A stretch of DNA of 64,000 nucleotides. It comes from Astrocystis sublimbata. Its lineage: Eukaryota; Ascomycota; Sordariomycetes; Xylariales; Xylariaceae. The stretch lies in NCBI GenBank assembly GCA_022453515.1, contig JAJNNY010000027.1, positions 186,001 to 250,000 of the forward strand, read 5' to 3'. A model generated the notes under the pieces. The model saw only the letters and a program-made list of their open reading frames with translations, was not told the origin of the DNA and searched no databases. The position numbers were made by a program, and so were the translations under genes. This document shows, piece after piece, positions 25,745-35,939 of the stretch; position 1 is the stretch's first letter; each line of letters begins with the position of its first letter.

Positions 25745-26372
25745 ATGACGAAAGGCGAGGCCACCCAGATCAAGATCCACTACAAGGGCAAGGAGGATGA
25801 CTACATCGTCTTCGTCGATGACAACGAGACCTACCAGAAGTGGCTGAACGACAAGTCTATCCCCATGGCTCACTTCGTCTCGACATTCAAGGTCTTCGTG
25901 ACCGGCAAGTAAGTGGCCATGAAGCCATGCCCCAGTTCTCTTCCAGCCCAACCATCTCGCCACATCCCACAACGTGCGGGGGTTGTCTCGCATTCCACGG
26001 TACCGAGGGCACCCGATGCGTCATACCCTCCCAGCCAGACGATATAACGTGTCTACAATGAACCGAGCGGCTAATTGCGATACTACAATAGGCAAGGAAC
26101 CCAAGGCCAGCTGCACGATGCTGCCAACTTAACACTGGCAGCCGAGTTCGGCACAGAGAGCGTAGATGATTCCATCAAGTTCATTCTTGAGAAGGGCAAC
26201 GTTCAGGAGTCGTCGGTATGTAAACAATGTTCCCATATGCGCCCTTTTAGCGGGGTGTGCGTTGACGCTGTGAGACTAACATGTCCACTCTTACCAGTTC
26301 CCTGGCCGAAATGGACCCAAGAACGACTCGCAAACAATCAACATCGTGAACGGTCAGCCCAACACGCGATAG
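25745..26372 (+). CDS. SBDS N-terminal-domain protein, Rtc3-like
   Basis: Short soluble protein with the SBDS N-terminal fold, related to yeast Rtc3 (YHR087W), a stress-linked protein suggested to act in RNA metabolism. Exons are 25745-25908, 26092-26215 and 26298-26372 (363 nt, 120 residues). Conserved blocks are IKIHYKGKEDDYIVFVDDNE, TYQKWLNDKSIPMAHFVSTF and IKFILEKGNVQESSFPGRNG. Only the first SBDS domain is present, so it is not the full ribosome-maturation factor Sdo1. The start has a good context (CAAAATG), and the first donor AA/GTAAGT avoids an in-frame stop that would otherwise end the protein after Lys55. Confidence 0.9.
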
Positions 26373-27644
26373 AAAACTAAATGTGCTACAAACCCCACGG
26401 CTGAATAATGAAATGAGGCTGTGCGGGTTGGACTTTGGAAGCAAGTCTACCAACGCCACCCTGTCTCCGCCAATCTTGCAACATCCGTCCTTGTCATGGG
26501 GGTTTTGCCGGGGGAGCTTGGTGCCAGTGACAGCGCCGTGAGCTGTGCAACATCGGTGTACTGATCATTTAATGAGAATCCGAGACATGAATATGGGCTG
26601 TGCTCTGTACTCTAGCAAGTTACATTGTTTTCGTAGCCTCTTTCCTCTTCAGCGACAGTTTCGAAGATAGGTCACTGGCGGAATGATGAACATGTCGATA
26701 ATGACTCAAAGATGATTATTGTGCGGGTGCCATCAAGTGAATAAACACTAGAGAACTACGATTTTGGAAACTTGGACCTTGTGCCCAGATGGCCGTGTGA
26801 AATTTAATATCACGTACAGCTAGCTGCTCGTATACCCAGATTATTCCAATGTAATGAGTGTGCACCTTGTAGTTTCGTCTGAATATTCATTGAACTAGGT
26901 TCAATCCCTTGGATAGGGCAGTGCAATGAGCGCACTCATTGAGTTCCCGACGTCTAGTGCTAGCAACCTACTTACTTGACCTCCATGCTACCCTAGGTAC
27001 ATGCAATTAGGTAAGTCCCCTTGCATGTAAAGTCTGAGACCATGCAGTCCGCTAGCTCAATCCAATCCAGGGAGTTGTCTGCCCCAGCTCTGGCTATGGT
27101 CCAATTGGTGTAGGCAGTTTCACGATGAAGACGCGCGCAACGTTGGTATCAATCCAGAAGAATGTTAAATTACTAACTATGCTCGCTTGTTTAAAAAAGA
27201 TCGCAGGGGGTGAAAAGTTGCCCTCTGACTAGATACATAAAACTTTGCCGGATATATGATTGATTTGCTTGGTTGGTTGGTGATGCTAATTCATAGAAGC
27301 ATGGAAAACATGGAGCATGGAATGGATATATAGAGGTTTATATAAGCATAACGACGCGGGGTTTTGATAATTGTACAAACCGCCTAGATATCCGACTCTC
27401 CTTGTCTGCGGGATATGATCATCGAAGAGATACCCCTGCGAGCGAGCGAGCGAGCGAGTAATGATGGCGGCCGTGGGAAATCATGTACAGTCGTGATATC
27501 TTATTGTTTGTTGGTGACGAGGATGACGATGACAAATGCGAGTGGCCCGTTGCGAATCCTCCTCCAATGTTACTGTGTTGTGTTGATGGTATTGTTGTTA
27601 TTTGTTTGAATTTGTCCGTACATTTAGTTTGAGTTCGTCGTTCT
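26373..27644. other. Convergent intergenic region
   Basis: Holds the 3' flanks of two genes transcribed towards each other. No gene supported. A (GAGC)n tract runs at 27439-27458. A B-box-like sequence near 26898 has no tRNA around it. Confidence 0.45.
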
Positions 27645-28263
27645 TTACGCCCGAGCACCGGCGCGGCCGCCGCCTCTCTGCGGAAGTGACCAGGGCTTGG
27701 GGCAGACAATCTAGGTTTTCCAATGTTAGTTGTCTCTCTCTCTCTCACTTTTTGGATTGACTTTCGTCGCTGGACCACATACCTCGCCTTCACTGTACGC
27801 CCAGAAATACACAACAATGCCCGTGAGGTAGTAGATGGCCGGGTTCGTGCCTTGGTAGATGAGAACCGAGACGAGAGCACCCAGGGGCATGAGCGCCAGG
27901 CGGGCCTCTATGCTGCGGTGGAGGGTCGAGCCGGCAAGCAGAGGCAGAGGCCACTCGAGAGCGAACATGCCGAGGCCCATTATGAGGTTGATTATCTGGA
28001 GGACGGGCACCGGCTTCACGGCCGGGTCCAATGTCTTGGTCAAGAAGTCCCAGAAAATCTTGGGCCAGAAGAAGGCCTCTAGAGCAGCAGCGACTTGGTC
28101 TAATTCACATATCGGTTAGCATGATGCTTACTCACTGGCTCGAACAGATGCTTCTCTGGCGGCTCGAAATCTCAACGCCGAAGAGCTTTGATGGGCCCAA
28201 CTTACAAGTTGCTGCTGTCAGGACGATGAGCCTGGCCCAGTGGTTCTTAATGAGTTTGCCCAT
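27645..28263 (-). CDS. Small multi-pass membrane protein (DUF7727-type, fungal conserved)
   Basis: Function unknown. Exons on the minus strand are 28263-28206, 28099-27783 and 27710-27645 (441 nt, 146 residues). The protein begins MGKLIKNHWARLIVLTAATY, then has FFWPKIFWDFLTKTLDP, which I recognise from a widespread Pezizomycotina family that I believe is catalogued as DUF7727. Four hydrophobic segments are visible: the N-terminal LIVLTAATYQVAAALEAF, LQIINLIMGLGMFAL, LALMPLGALVSVLIYQ and AIYYLTGIVVYFWAYS. The tail is short and Gly/Arg/Ala-rich. The protein probably sits in an internal membrane; no catalytic motif is present. The family name is from memory and is the least sure part; the gene model is good. 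Confidence 0.8.
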
Positions 28264-31200
28264 TTTGTATCGTTGGTTTGTGACGAATCGGGTTGGTTGT
28301 TAAAAGTCGACTCGGCGAGGTTTCACGCTCTTTCGATAACTTTTCGAGATTCCGGTTTCGTTCTTTTGTCTTTCCACAAATCCCAAATTGTGTCGAATGC
28401 CTTATTCAAACTCGGGTATCTCTCTTCCCAAAATCCTCGGAATTACGTATCGTTATAGACCGGCAAAAAGCAATCGAATATGGCGAAAAATGCGAGGTAG
28501 CCGGACCTGCGATAACGTCGAAAGGAAGGGAATACAAACGGTCTGGCCGGTGTGGGAAAGAGAAAAAAGCGATCGACAAGGCGAGTGCACAGCGCTGATA
28601 GCCAAGCTGGGAGAAGAGAAAGGCCAGAAGAACCGGGACCCAGTCAGGCTATATTGCAGAGCTAATCGACTTGGCTCGCGACCCCGGTATGGCCCAGAGC
28701 TCCCAATCAGGGAGAGATGTTTGTATTGAAACCGACAGAGGGTGGCCGGGGTATGAGATGTGATACTGGGGGATTGCCTGCGACGAGCAGTTTTCGTCTG
28801 AATTCCACGTTCTAGAGATCCGATCTACTATGACAGCTAACATTCGCACGGCATGGGATTCACCCGGAGCAGGATAGTGTATCGACTCTTTCGATACTGG
28901 GGGGCGCGGGAGGGTAGGCCTCAGCCCAGATCGCCCGGGATACCTCCTGGATAGATGGCGGATGGCGATACGAGACCGGATTCTGGCTGGCGAAACAGCG
29001 TAGCTCAAGGCACCTGACACTATGAGTCGTCCTATTGAGTACGGGTAGCGAGGCAGTCTGGAGTGGTGGGCCGCAAAGTTGGCTAGCAGGCTAGCTGATT
29101 CGGCTGATGACTTGTTTTGTTCGGGGGGGCGAGGGTGTTGAAGATCAAACACGCTGATGAGACTCGGATGAGATGCGGATATGAGAAGGGGGTGTTCTCT
29201 GATGTACCAAAGGGGATATCATCCAAACTTAAGCAGCATGCAAGCGTTTTAAGAGAATGGGTCCCGCAGGAAACATGCAAAGTCTCAACAGCCCAGCCGA
29301 GACCGCCATTATGGTAATCTATCTATCTACCCATGCCCGCCATCTGTAATTCCAGAATGCCCGCGTGGTATCACAGCGGTTGAATGTTGCCGCATGATGT
29401 GCAGAAGCTGTGCCGAACGGGGATAAGTCGACACTAGTCTGAAGGGTACGAAGGACCCGAGCCTGTCTGGGCTGCGAGCTGGAGCAGGAACAGCGTGGGA
29501 AATGCGGTCAATTGGACGGCCGGGAGACTCTGCAGGAAGCCAAAAAAAAAAAAGCCAAAAAGCGGAGAGATGGTGGTGGTGGCGGTAACGCAACGCTGGC
29601 GAGGACATGTCGATGTAGCATTATCGTGAGAGGTCCGTGATTGGGGCTGGGGTTGGCGGTTAGAGATGGGCGCAGGACCAATCAAGGGCCGCCCCGAGCG
29701 TGCCAAGCTGCAGGGTAGTGACGAGAAACAGGGGTATATGTGCCTCCGTGACAGGGGTGTATGCGAGATGTGGGTCTCGACGCTGGCTGTCGACTGGCGG
29801 GATTGGCGGGACTGGCTGCAGCTGGGTGCGAAGCGCTGAGATCTGAATGGCTTCGTCCCAACGCCATATTTTCTACTTACATACATAGTACTCGTGTGCA
29901 CTACATCAGGAAGGCATCTAGTACGCAGCTCGGCCACATAGAACCAAAGACCAGCTCTGCGTCCGAAAATGGCAATATTCATGTCCCGCATCTCCCGGTG
30001 ATAGCACGATGCCGACTGATCCAGACATGCCAGTTGCCAGGGCATCCATCCTGAGAAAAACGTGGCGACTTACACACACCACCACACACAGCTCTGCGAC
30101 TCATCGTGCGCGGAATCGCACGTCGCACCGAGACATCAGCCCTGCTTCCCTCGCTACACGGCTACACACACAATTGTCTTATGAATTGATGTACCATTGA
30201 CTCCGATGATGGCTACGACGGCGGTAGCAGTAGTGACATTCTTCAAGTGGGACTGGGTTGAGTCCAGGACTTGTTTTGGCGCTGGGGTTCGAGTGTGGTC
30301 TCAAACACCGCCAAGTTTCGAATGCGATGATAATGAGGCACTTACACTTAGGTACCTCGCGAGGCCTAGGTACGGTACCGGTATCATCAACATGTCGCAT
30401 GGGGCGCACTACCCGACCCAGTCCCAGTACTGTATGCCAGGCATTGTTTTCTGGGTCGTGCGTTGCAGGATTGCGGGCCGGGAAGCTCTACCGACCACCA
30501 CCTCACATAACTCACCTCGCACCACCATGCCACACCTGGTAAATCGTTCGATTGGAGAAAAGTTGGGGACGCTGGCCTATAGTAGTATAAAAGAACGTCA
30601 AGTCGTCTCGTCCGTCTCGTCTAGGCAATGAGCTCAGCCCAATCGTCAACAATGCGACCACTCTCGCTTCCAATAGATCAGGCAGCGGGTTCATCGCAAC
30701 TCGGACTAAAAATAGGTAGGCATGGTGAGTGCCCAGGTGAGTCGGTGTCTACAGCGTTGCACATTTCGTATCTGGTGACTCGATGTGGAAAGCGTGACGA
30801 TTGTCCAACTTCCACACTTGCTTACACACTTGGCACCTAACTACCTGACTACCCCGTACTGGTGAGAAAAGCAGCATTGTTTTACCTTCAGCCCTCTGAG
30901 AAGCAGCGATGCAGAACTCTGACAACGCCAAAGGTAACAAGTTGGCCGCGTACGAAGTGTCATTTTGCGTTTCGATTCTCATGGTTGCTTATGATTACCT
31001 TCTTACCCGTAGATACTTATGTAGTAGTGGCGCTTTCTCAGGCGAAGAAAGTATCAGATCTTGAATTTGCGCACCCTTGTTTCGGCCATCCAAACGCCAA
31101 CAACCTCAAGTGCGTATTCAATGATCAGCAACGGATAACGATGCGACAAATCGTGGATTTGGGTCTCGTGAAGCTGCTGAGATTGCCGAAGCTGCTCAGC

Positions 31201-32589
31201 ACCTAGTTCACTTTCGCAAATCAAGTGATCTACTCAAGTCCCAAGAGGAAGAGAGGCTGGTTGCACCGTCGAAGGAAGCGCTTAGGAACTGCCGGCATCG
31301 CACTTGCGTCACAGGAAGACAAGCCACAGCGACTAAAGGGCGTCAGTGCTTCACCTGCCCCGCGACCTGCTTGCGAGACGTCGTCTCATTGATTGCGGCT
31401 ACTCGTCAATCGAGGTTTCGTTGCGGTCACCTTGAGAGTTTTAGCTGTACTACCAGCGCAAAAACGTTACAAGCCCAAGAAGCTGGGATGGCTGAGTACT
31501 TTCTCAGGGGGTAGGGTGCCGTACTGAATGTTCAGGCTTACACGTCAGCCAATCGCAGCGACTATGCAGGCACTGCCTATGTCGGCTGGCTGGCGCATCG
31601 TGATCAAAATGTCGCAGCCTAGGATTTCGACAGAGAATTGAACTGTCGATCTACTTACAGTACTCTCAATAGTCACCCCAAACTGGGGTTACTCTTCACT
31701 TGGGGCACAAGGTAGATGGCTCAGGGGGCCGGAGGGCCGGTCGTGAATATCTTCGAAAATAGACACCAATGCAACTTTGATAACATACTCTCGCTGCCAT
31801 TGGCAAGGTCGCAAAGACATCCGAATTGTTACACGAAAGTGTGTACCTAGGTAGGCAGTTAACTCAGATAGTCTGGGGGATGAGCTGGGGCCCGAATCAC
31901 GGTCTGTGATAGCTTCACGACAAGGACACAGACCATTGCTTACTCTTGGTAGGAACCGATTGGGGATAAATCACCGTACATACCGTGTAGCATCAAGTGG
32001 GGATTGTGTTGTCACAAACCTATTGTATGTCTGCGGCGTCAAGTAGGTGCCTTTGCCGGCGGTAGCTCCGAGACCCCCATTGGTCTCCCTTCACAAGCCA
32101 CATTGTGACTTGGGTACAGATGGCCTATCAACTTAAATAACTTCCGAATGAACTTATTGCCATGCCGTATATCGTCAGTCGTCGTGCTAATACGACTGCC
32201 GAGCTATAAAGCTTGAAGGGAAAAGTAGTGTCTATAGACTGCATTTGCGTTGAGACAATTTGAGGTAGACAGAACTCAGTTGCAACATGGATTCTGATCT
32301 GGGAGTCAGAATCATCATCTTCAATAGCACCTGGTAGATAGCTAATTCGTGCAAATCTCGTAAGACCGGAACCCTCCCATACATGAAGTAGATGTATCAC
32401 TACTCATCCTCATCACAGTCTCCGCAGCTTGCGCCTACAATGTAGGTGACTGATGCAAAGACGTCACAACATCTCTAGTGATTAGCAATCAGATTTACTC
32501 CAGCACACAATATCTTCCTACCCTGTTGATGATTCAATCAATGTTGCATACGGGAAGGAGATTATCCCGATGACCAGCGATTGCCCAGC
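28264..32589. other. Intergenic desert, about 4.3 kb
   Basis: No coding region can be supported on either strand. Open frames up to 203 codons (29434-30045, minus) have no domain, an unusual Arg/Ser/Pro-rich make-up and no splice partners. A poly-A run lies at about 29541-29553. A short perfect hairpin (ACCCCA, loop AAC, TGGGGT) lies near 31674. The first few hundred bases are promoter for the DUF7727-type gene. Confidence 0.55.
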
Positions 32590-33399
32590 CTAGTCTATCA
32601 GATATTCATCTGTCCAGAAACTCCCAAGCTTGTCTGCATCTGAGCCTAGAAGCAAAGCAATTTTTGATTCAAACTCGGGGTCCGACGAGAGACTGTGAAT
32701 AAGGTCCCTGAAGTCCGCAGTCAAGTCGGTTAAGACATTGACTGAATATCTTGCTAGCGGCTCCCGACTCGAGCAGAAGGGAAGAAGTCTGCTTGCGGGA
32801 CCAGGTGGTCTTCGGATCGCTGCATTCAATTGGCCTTTGAGAGTAGCCAGAGCTGCTTCTACGGCGGCTACCGATTCGACGGGAATGATAGGCAAATCCC
32901 ATTTACCGACCATCCTATATCTAGGTCAGCCTAGATTCGAGTTTGAGAAAGCCGAAGACCACTGGCTTTTGCAAGGAGAAGCTCACTGTAGTTGGAGCAT
33001 CATAAGGGCGTGTGTTGCATTGGGATGTACATCATCCGCTTCCAGGAGAAAGAAGACACCCGAGTCTTGACCACCATGGAGACTACATAGTCGTTCGACG
33101 CGGTGGAGTATTTCGGGTGAAGCGCCGTCTCGGGGCGATAGGAATATACCACGGAATACTCGCTGCGCAGAGATCGGTATCGCCACATCATGCGTATCTA
33201 ATTGAGTTTCTGCGCGGCCTCAGCATCGCACTCACCGTCTCCCCTTTCGAACATGGGGTTGCGACATCCAAGTAAGTATGGGGGATGGCGACGTACCTTT
33301 CCACTTGTCACACGAGCCGTTGCTCTTCAGGAGTGAGGAAGCAAGGCCGGTCCAGTCAAGGCGCTTACGAAGAGAGGTGCAAATAAGTGGTTGTTTCAT
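32590..33399 (-). CDS. Unrecognised 203-residue protein, four exons including an 8-nt micro-exon
   Basis: I do not recognise the family. Exons on the minus strand are 33399-33297, 33243-33236, 33162-32987 and 32914-32590 (612 nt, 203 residues); introns are 53, 73 and 72 bp with GTACGT, GTGAGT and GTGAGC donors and AAG, CAG and TAG acceptors. The first intron leaves KW-K-G, the 8-nt exon adds GET, and the protein goes on as RVFRGIFLSPRDG. Pattern by eye: strand (RVFRGIFLS), helix (PEILHRVERLCSLHG), strand (DSGVFFLLE), helix (ATHALMMLQLQMVGK), strand (WDLPIIPV), helix (SVAAVEAALATLKGQL), then SVNVLTDLTADFRDLIHSL. This alternation suggests a Rossmann-like alpha/beta fold, but no Walker A or other catalytic motif is seen. 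No signal peptide. Long in-frame coding across three introns supports a real gene. Confidence 0.65.
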
Positions 33400-34311
33400 T
33401 GTGTCTTCGGGACAAATGCAACTTCACCTGGAGACTGACTGATGACCCGAGCTTGGACTCTGCTCGAAAGCGTATCGTTGCGGTATGGCGGTTTATAATG
33501 CGAGCCTAGTCGGACTTGGAATGGCACGGTAAGGGCTTTTGAGCGTATCAGACCTCAAGATAAACTTCGAAACAGTCGAAAGGTGAGCACTCTGTTCTCG
33601 TAGTGTTTCCATAGGTGTCAGCCAATTGTACCAGTGACGTAGATCTCAATAGGTAGTGTAGAAACGTGCCCTCCAGGGAAAGAACGACAAATATTTCGAG
33701 GGGTATGAGCAGCTGCCTACCCACCTACCTTAGGTAGGTAATTGTGTCTTTCGAATCGAGGCAAGTGCAGCTCTTGTTTACTGTATGTGCCTACCTGGGT
33801 ACCTCTTAAGCCAGGCTGCGTCTTATGATATCCCTCATGTGTAAGTGCTGTCTGGCAAATGTTGGATTTTGCTAGGTACCTGTTCTCGTCCTGCCTCTTA
33901 TTGCACGTACGTAGTTTGTTGCCAGATGGAAATGGTTTCCTATTGTTGTTACGATATAAAAGGCGGATATTCTAATGTCTGTAAATTTACACTGAGCTGG
34001 GTATCGACTAATATGTGTTTAGGGGCCAGGGGGCAGAATTGTGTCGCCGAAGAGGCCCCTGATCTATCTATATACTATATCTTTTCACACTAACAAGTAT
34101 GTATAACCGAAATACTTACAAAAAGGCTCTACCCAAGTGTGCTGTTTGCCCAAAATCGTTGCTCTGTGCAGCTGTGAGGGGGGGTGGCATTCGTCCCACG
34201 CCCCATAGCCGACTCTGCTGTTGTTGTACATGGCGGCGCTTTGGAGTCTTTCACGATGGTCCTTCATCTATGCCAGTCAATATGGTTTCGCACTACTCAT
34301 GAGGCTGCAGG
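33400..34311. other. Intergenic between the unknown gene's promoter and the OPA3-like 3' end
   Basis: No gene supported. TACCTACC/TAGGTAGG words form an inverted cluster at about 33718-33742. Lower GC near 33950-34110. Confidence 0.45.
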
Positions 34312-35047
34312 TCAAATTTGCGTGGGCGGTGATATCGTCGGTGTCGCAGTCGGCGGGGGTGGCAGCAATGGCTGTTTGGTTTTGGGGTCGTTTAACCGTC
34401 TCAACACATCTTCCAACAATGCTGTCCTGTCCCGGTGCTGTTTTTCAGCATCCTCGAGCTCCTTCTCTCTCCTCTCAAGATCTTCGAAGCGCTCCGTGAG
34501 CTTTGCGATCTTCTCTACATTGGCGTCGGGCTTCTGCGATGACCGGTGATATTCGTAGAGGATTAGAAGCGTTGCTACCATCAGGATGAACGCATCGCCC
34601 ACAACTTCGGCAAACAGGTCGACTGCCTTGGCCTCTGGTAATGGTCGGAACTTCCGCCTCCAGATACTGCTGATAGGCAATGTCTTCTTGGCCCTGGCCT
34701 CGTTGTTCGTGGTGCCGTGCCTGGCGCGTATCTCATTCTCCTTCTCGACCTCTTCCTTCGTCTTGACCGTCGGAGCCTCGGCCTTTTCCTTGGCTTTCAT
34801 TTCGGCATCGGTGTTGCGCAGGAGGGCGACCGACGTGCGCATGTTGATCTGGTGCATCACCTGGCCATACTTGGCAGCGAATTTCCGGAATCCCGGATGG
34901 TCGTGCGCTTGTCGCTTTATCCGAGTCTGGGCGCGGGAGTCAACGGCGATGCACCTATATCATTCCCACGAGACAACCTACTGCGCCATACTTCGAGATG
35001 TGCCGGAGGAAGAGGGATCCAAGTTTGAATAGTGGCAGGGCCACCAT
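34312..35047 (-). CDS. OPA3-like mitochondrial protein
   Basis: OPA3 family proteins locate to mitochondria (mutated in human optic atrophy/3-methylglutaconic aciduria); the molecular role is not settled. Exons on the minus strand are 35047-34982 and 34926-34312 (681 nt, 226 residues). The first exon encodes MVALPLFKLGSLFLRHISKY, the standard OPA3 N-terminus and likely targeting signal; the second continues TRIKRQAHDHPGFRKFAAKY and GQVMHQINMR, the most conserved family block. A basic/acidic charged region follows, then FRPLPEAKAVDLFAEVVGDA and the hydrophobic segment FILMVATLLILYEYHRS. The C-terminal third is a coiled coil (KIAKLTERFEDLERREKEL) ending in a Pro-rich tail (LPPPPTATPTISPP). Without splicing the first 22 residues would be missed. 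Divergent to the Polo kinase gene. Confidence 0.9.
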
Positions 35048-35939
35048 CTTGGGTGGATCGTCCGCTGGTAGATCGTGTCACTGGAGAAGCTCGGGTAGCA
35101 CGTAAATGTTGAACAGGAGGTTGTCGGGTTCCAATTCGAACGTCCAATGCCCCTAGAAAGTAACCACCATATTTAGCCACTTGGTGATGCCGCCACTGTC
35201 AAAGATCAAGCAGATTAGGTACCTGTCGAGCGTTGTTGCAACGGCCGAAGTGACGACAACGTGAATCACAATCCCACCAGTCCGGACAGGGGGTCCAGCC
35301 CAGGCGGGCCAGGCACCCAGGGGCCCAGAAAGCTTAGCCTAGCACCCTACTGTAGGTACCTACATATGTACCTATCTAAGTACCTACCTAGTCTTATCGC
35401 TATCATACCTATCACCTTAGGTTGGCCTTGCAGGGGAACAATCTCGACAGCTGCCCCCAGCACGACTCCACCGGATTGCGGTTGCCTCCCCAACGCTCGC
35501 CGTATGCGTGCAGCTCTGGAGGTAAACTTGACTAAGTAAGTACCACCGTGCACTGATTTCTTCTTGCACTTGACGATTAGTTCCTAATCATCTTGTCGAC
35601 AACGTCCACTCCTCGGTCCTTGTGCTTGAGCTTGGTCTAATGAGTAGAGGGAAATCAGTATAATCACCAGCCTGGCTTTTTTACTCTCTCATGGTTTCAC
35701 AGACTTAAATGTAAGTCAACAACACCCCGTGTTTGTTTTTCCTCCTGGCGCTCCCCGTCGATGTTGTCAAGTCCGACGAACTCCCCCGAAGCTTGCATAG
35801 CAACCTGTATATATATGGCTTCGATCTTTGGCTCTTCCGACTGACTCGATTCCTCTCAGAGTTTGCCACCCCAACTATAACGTTTGCTACCTAGCCTAGC
35901 TTGTTGTCTTGTCAACAAGCCAACCCCAGGACCCAACAG
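35048..35939. other. Divergent promoter region between OPA3-like and Polo kinase genes
   Basis: About 0.9 kb. TAGGTA/TACCTA words are packed at 35352-35395, including AGGTAC-CTACATAT-GTACCT with perfect six-base arms. From 35700 onward this is the probable kinase leader; an in-frame upstream ATG at 35901 could lengthen the kinase by 13 residues. No gene seen. Confidence 0.5.

Noticed and set aside
26880..26920. B-box-like GGTTCAATCCC
   Set aside because: No A-box upstream and no cloverleaf can be drawn.
29434..30045. 203-codon minus-strand open frame
   Set aside because: Low-complexity Arg/Ser/Pro-rich translation, no recognisable content, overlaps other frames equally open.
35901..35939. 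In-frame upstream ATG adding 13 residues to the Polo kinase
   Set aside because: The added residues look like leader sequence; 35940 (MADRLVAAK) is the more natural start, though not proven.
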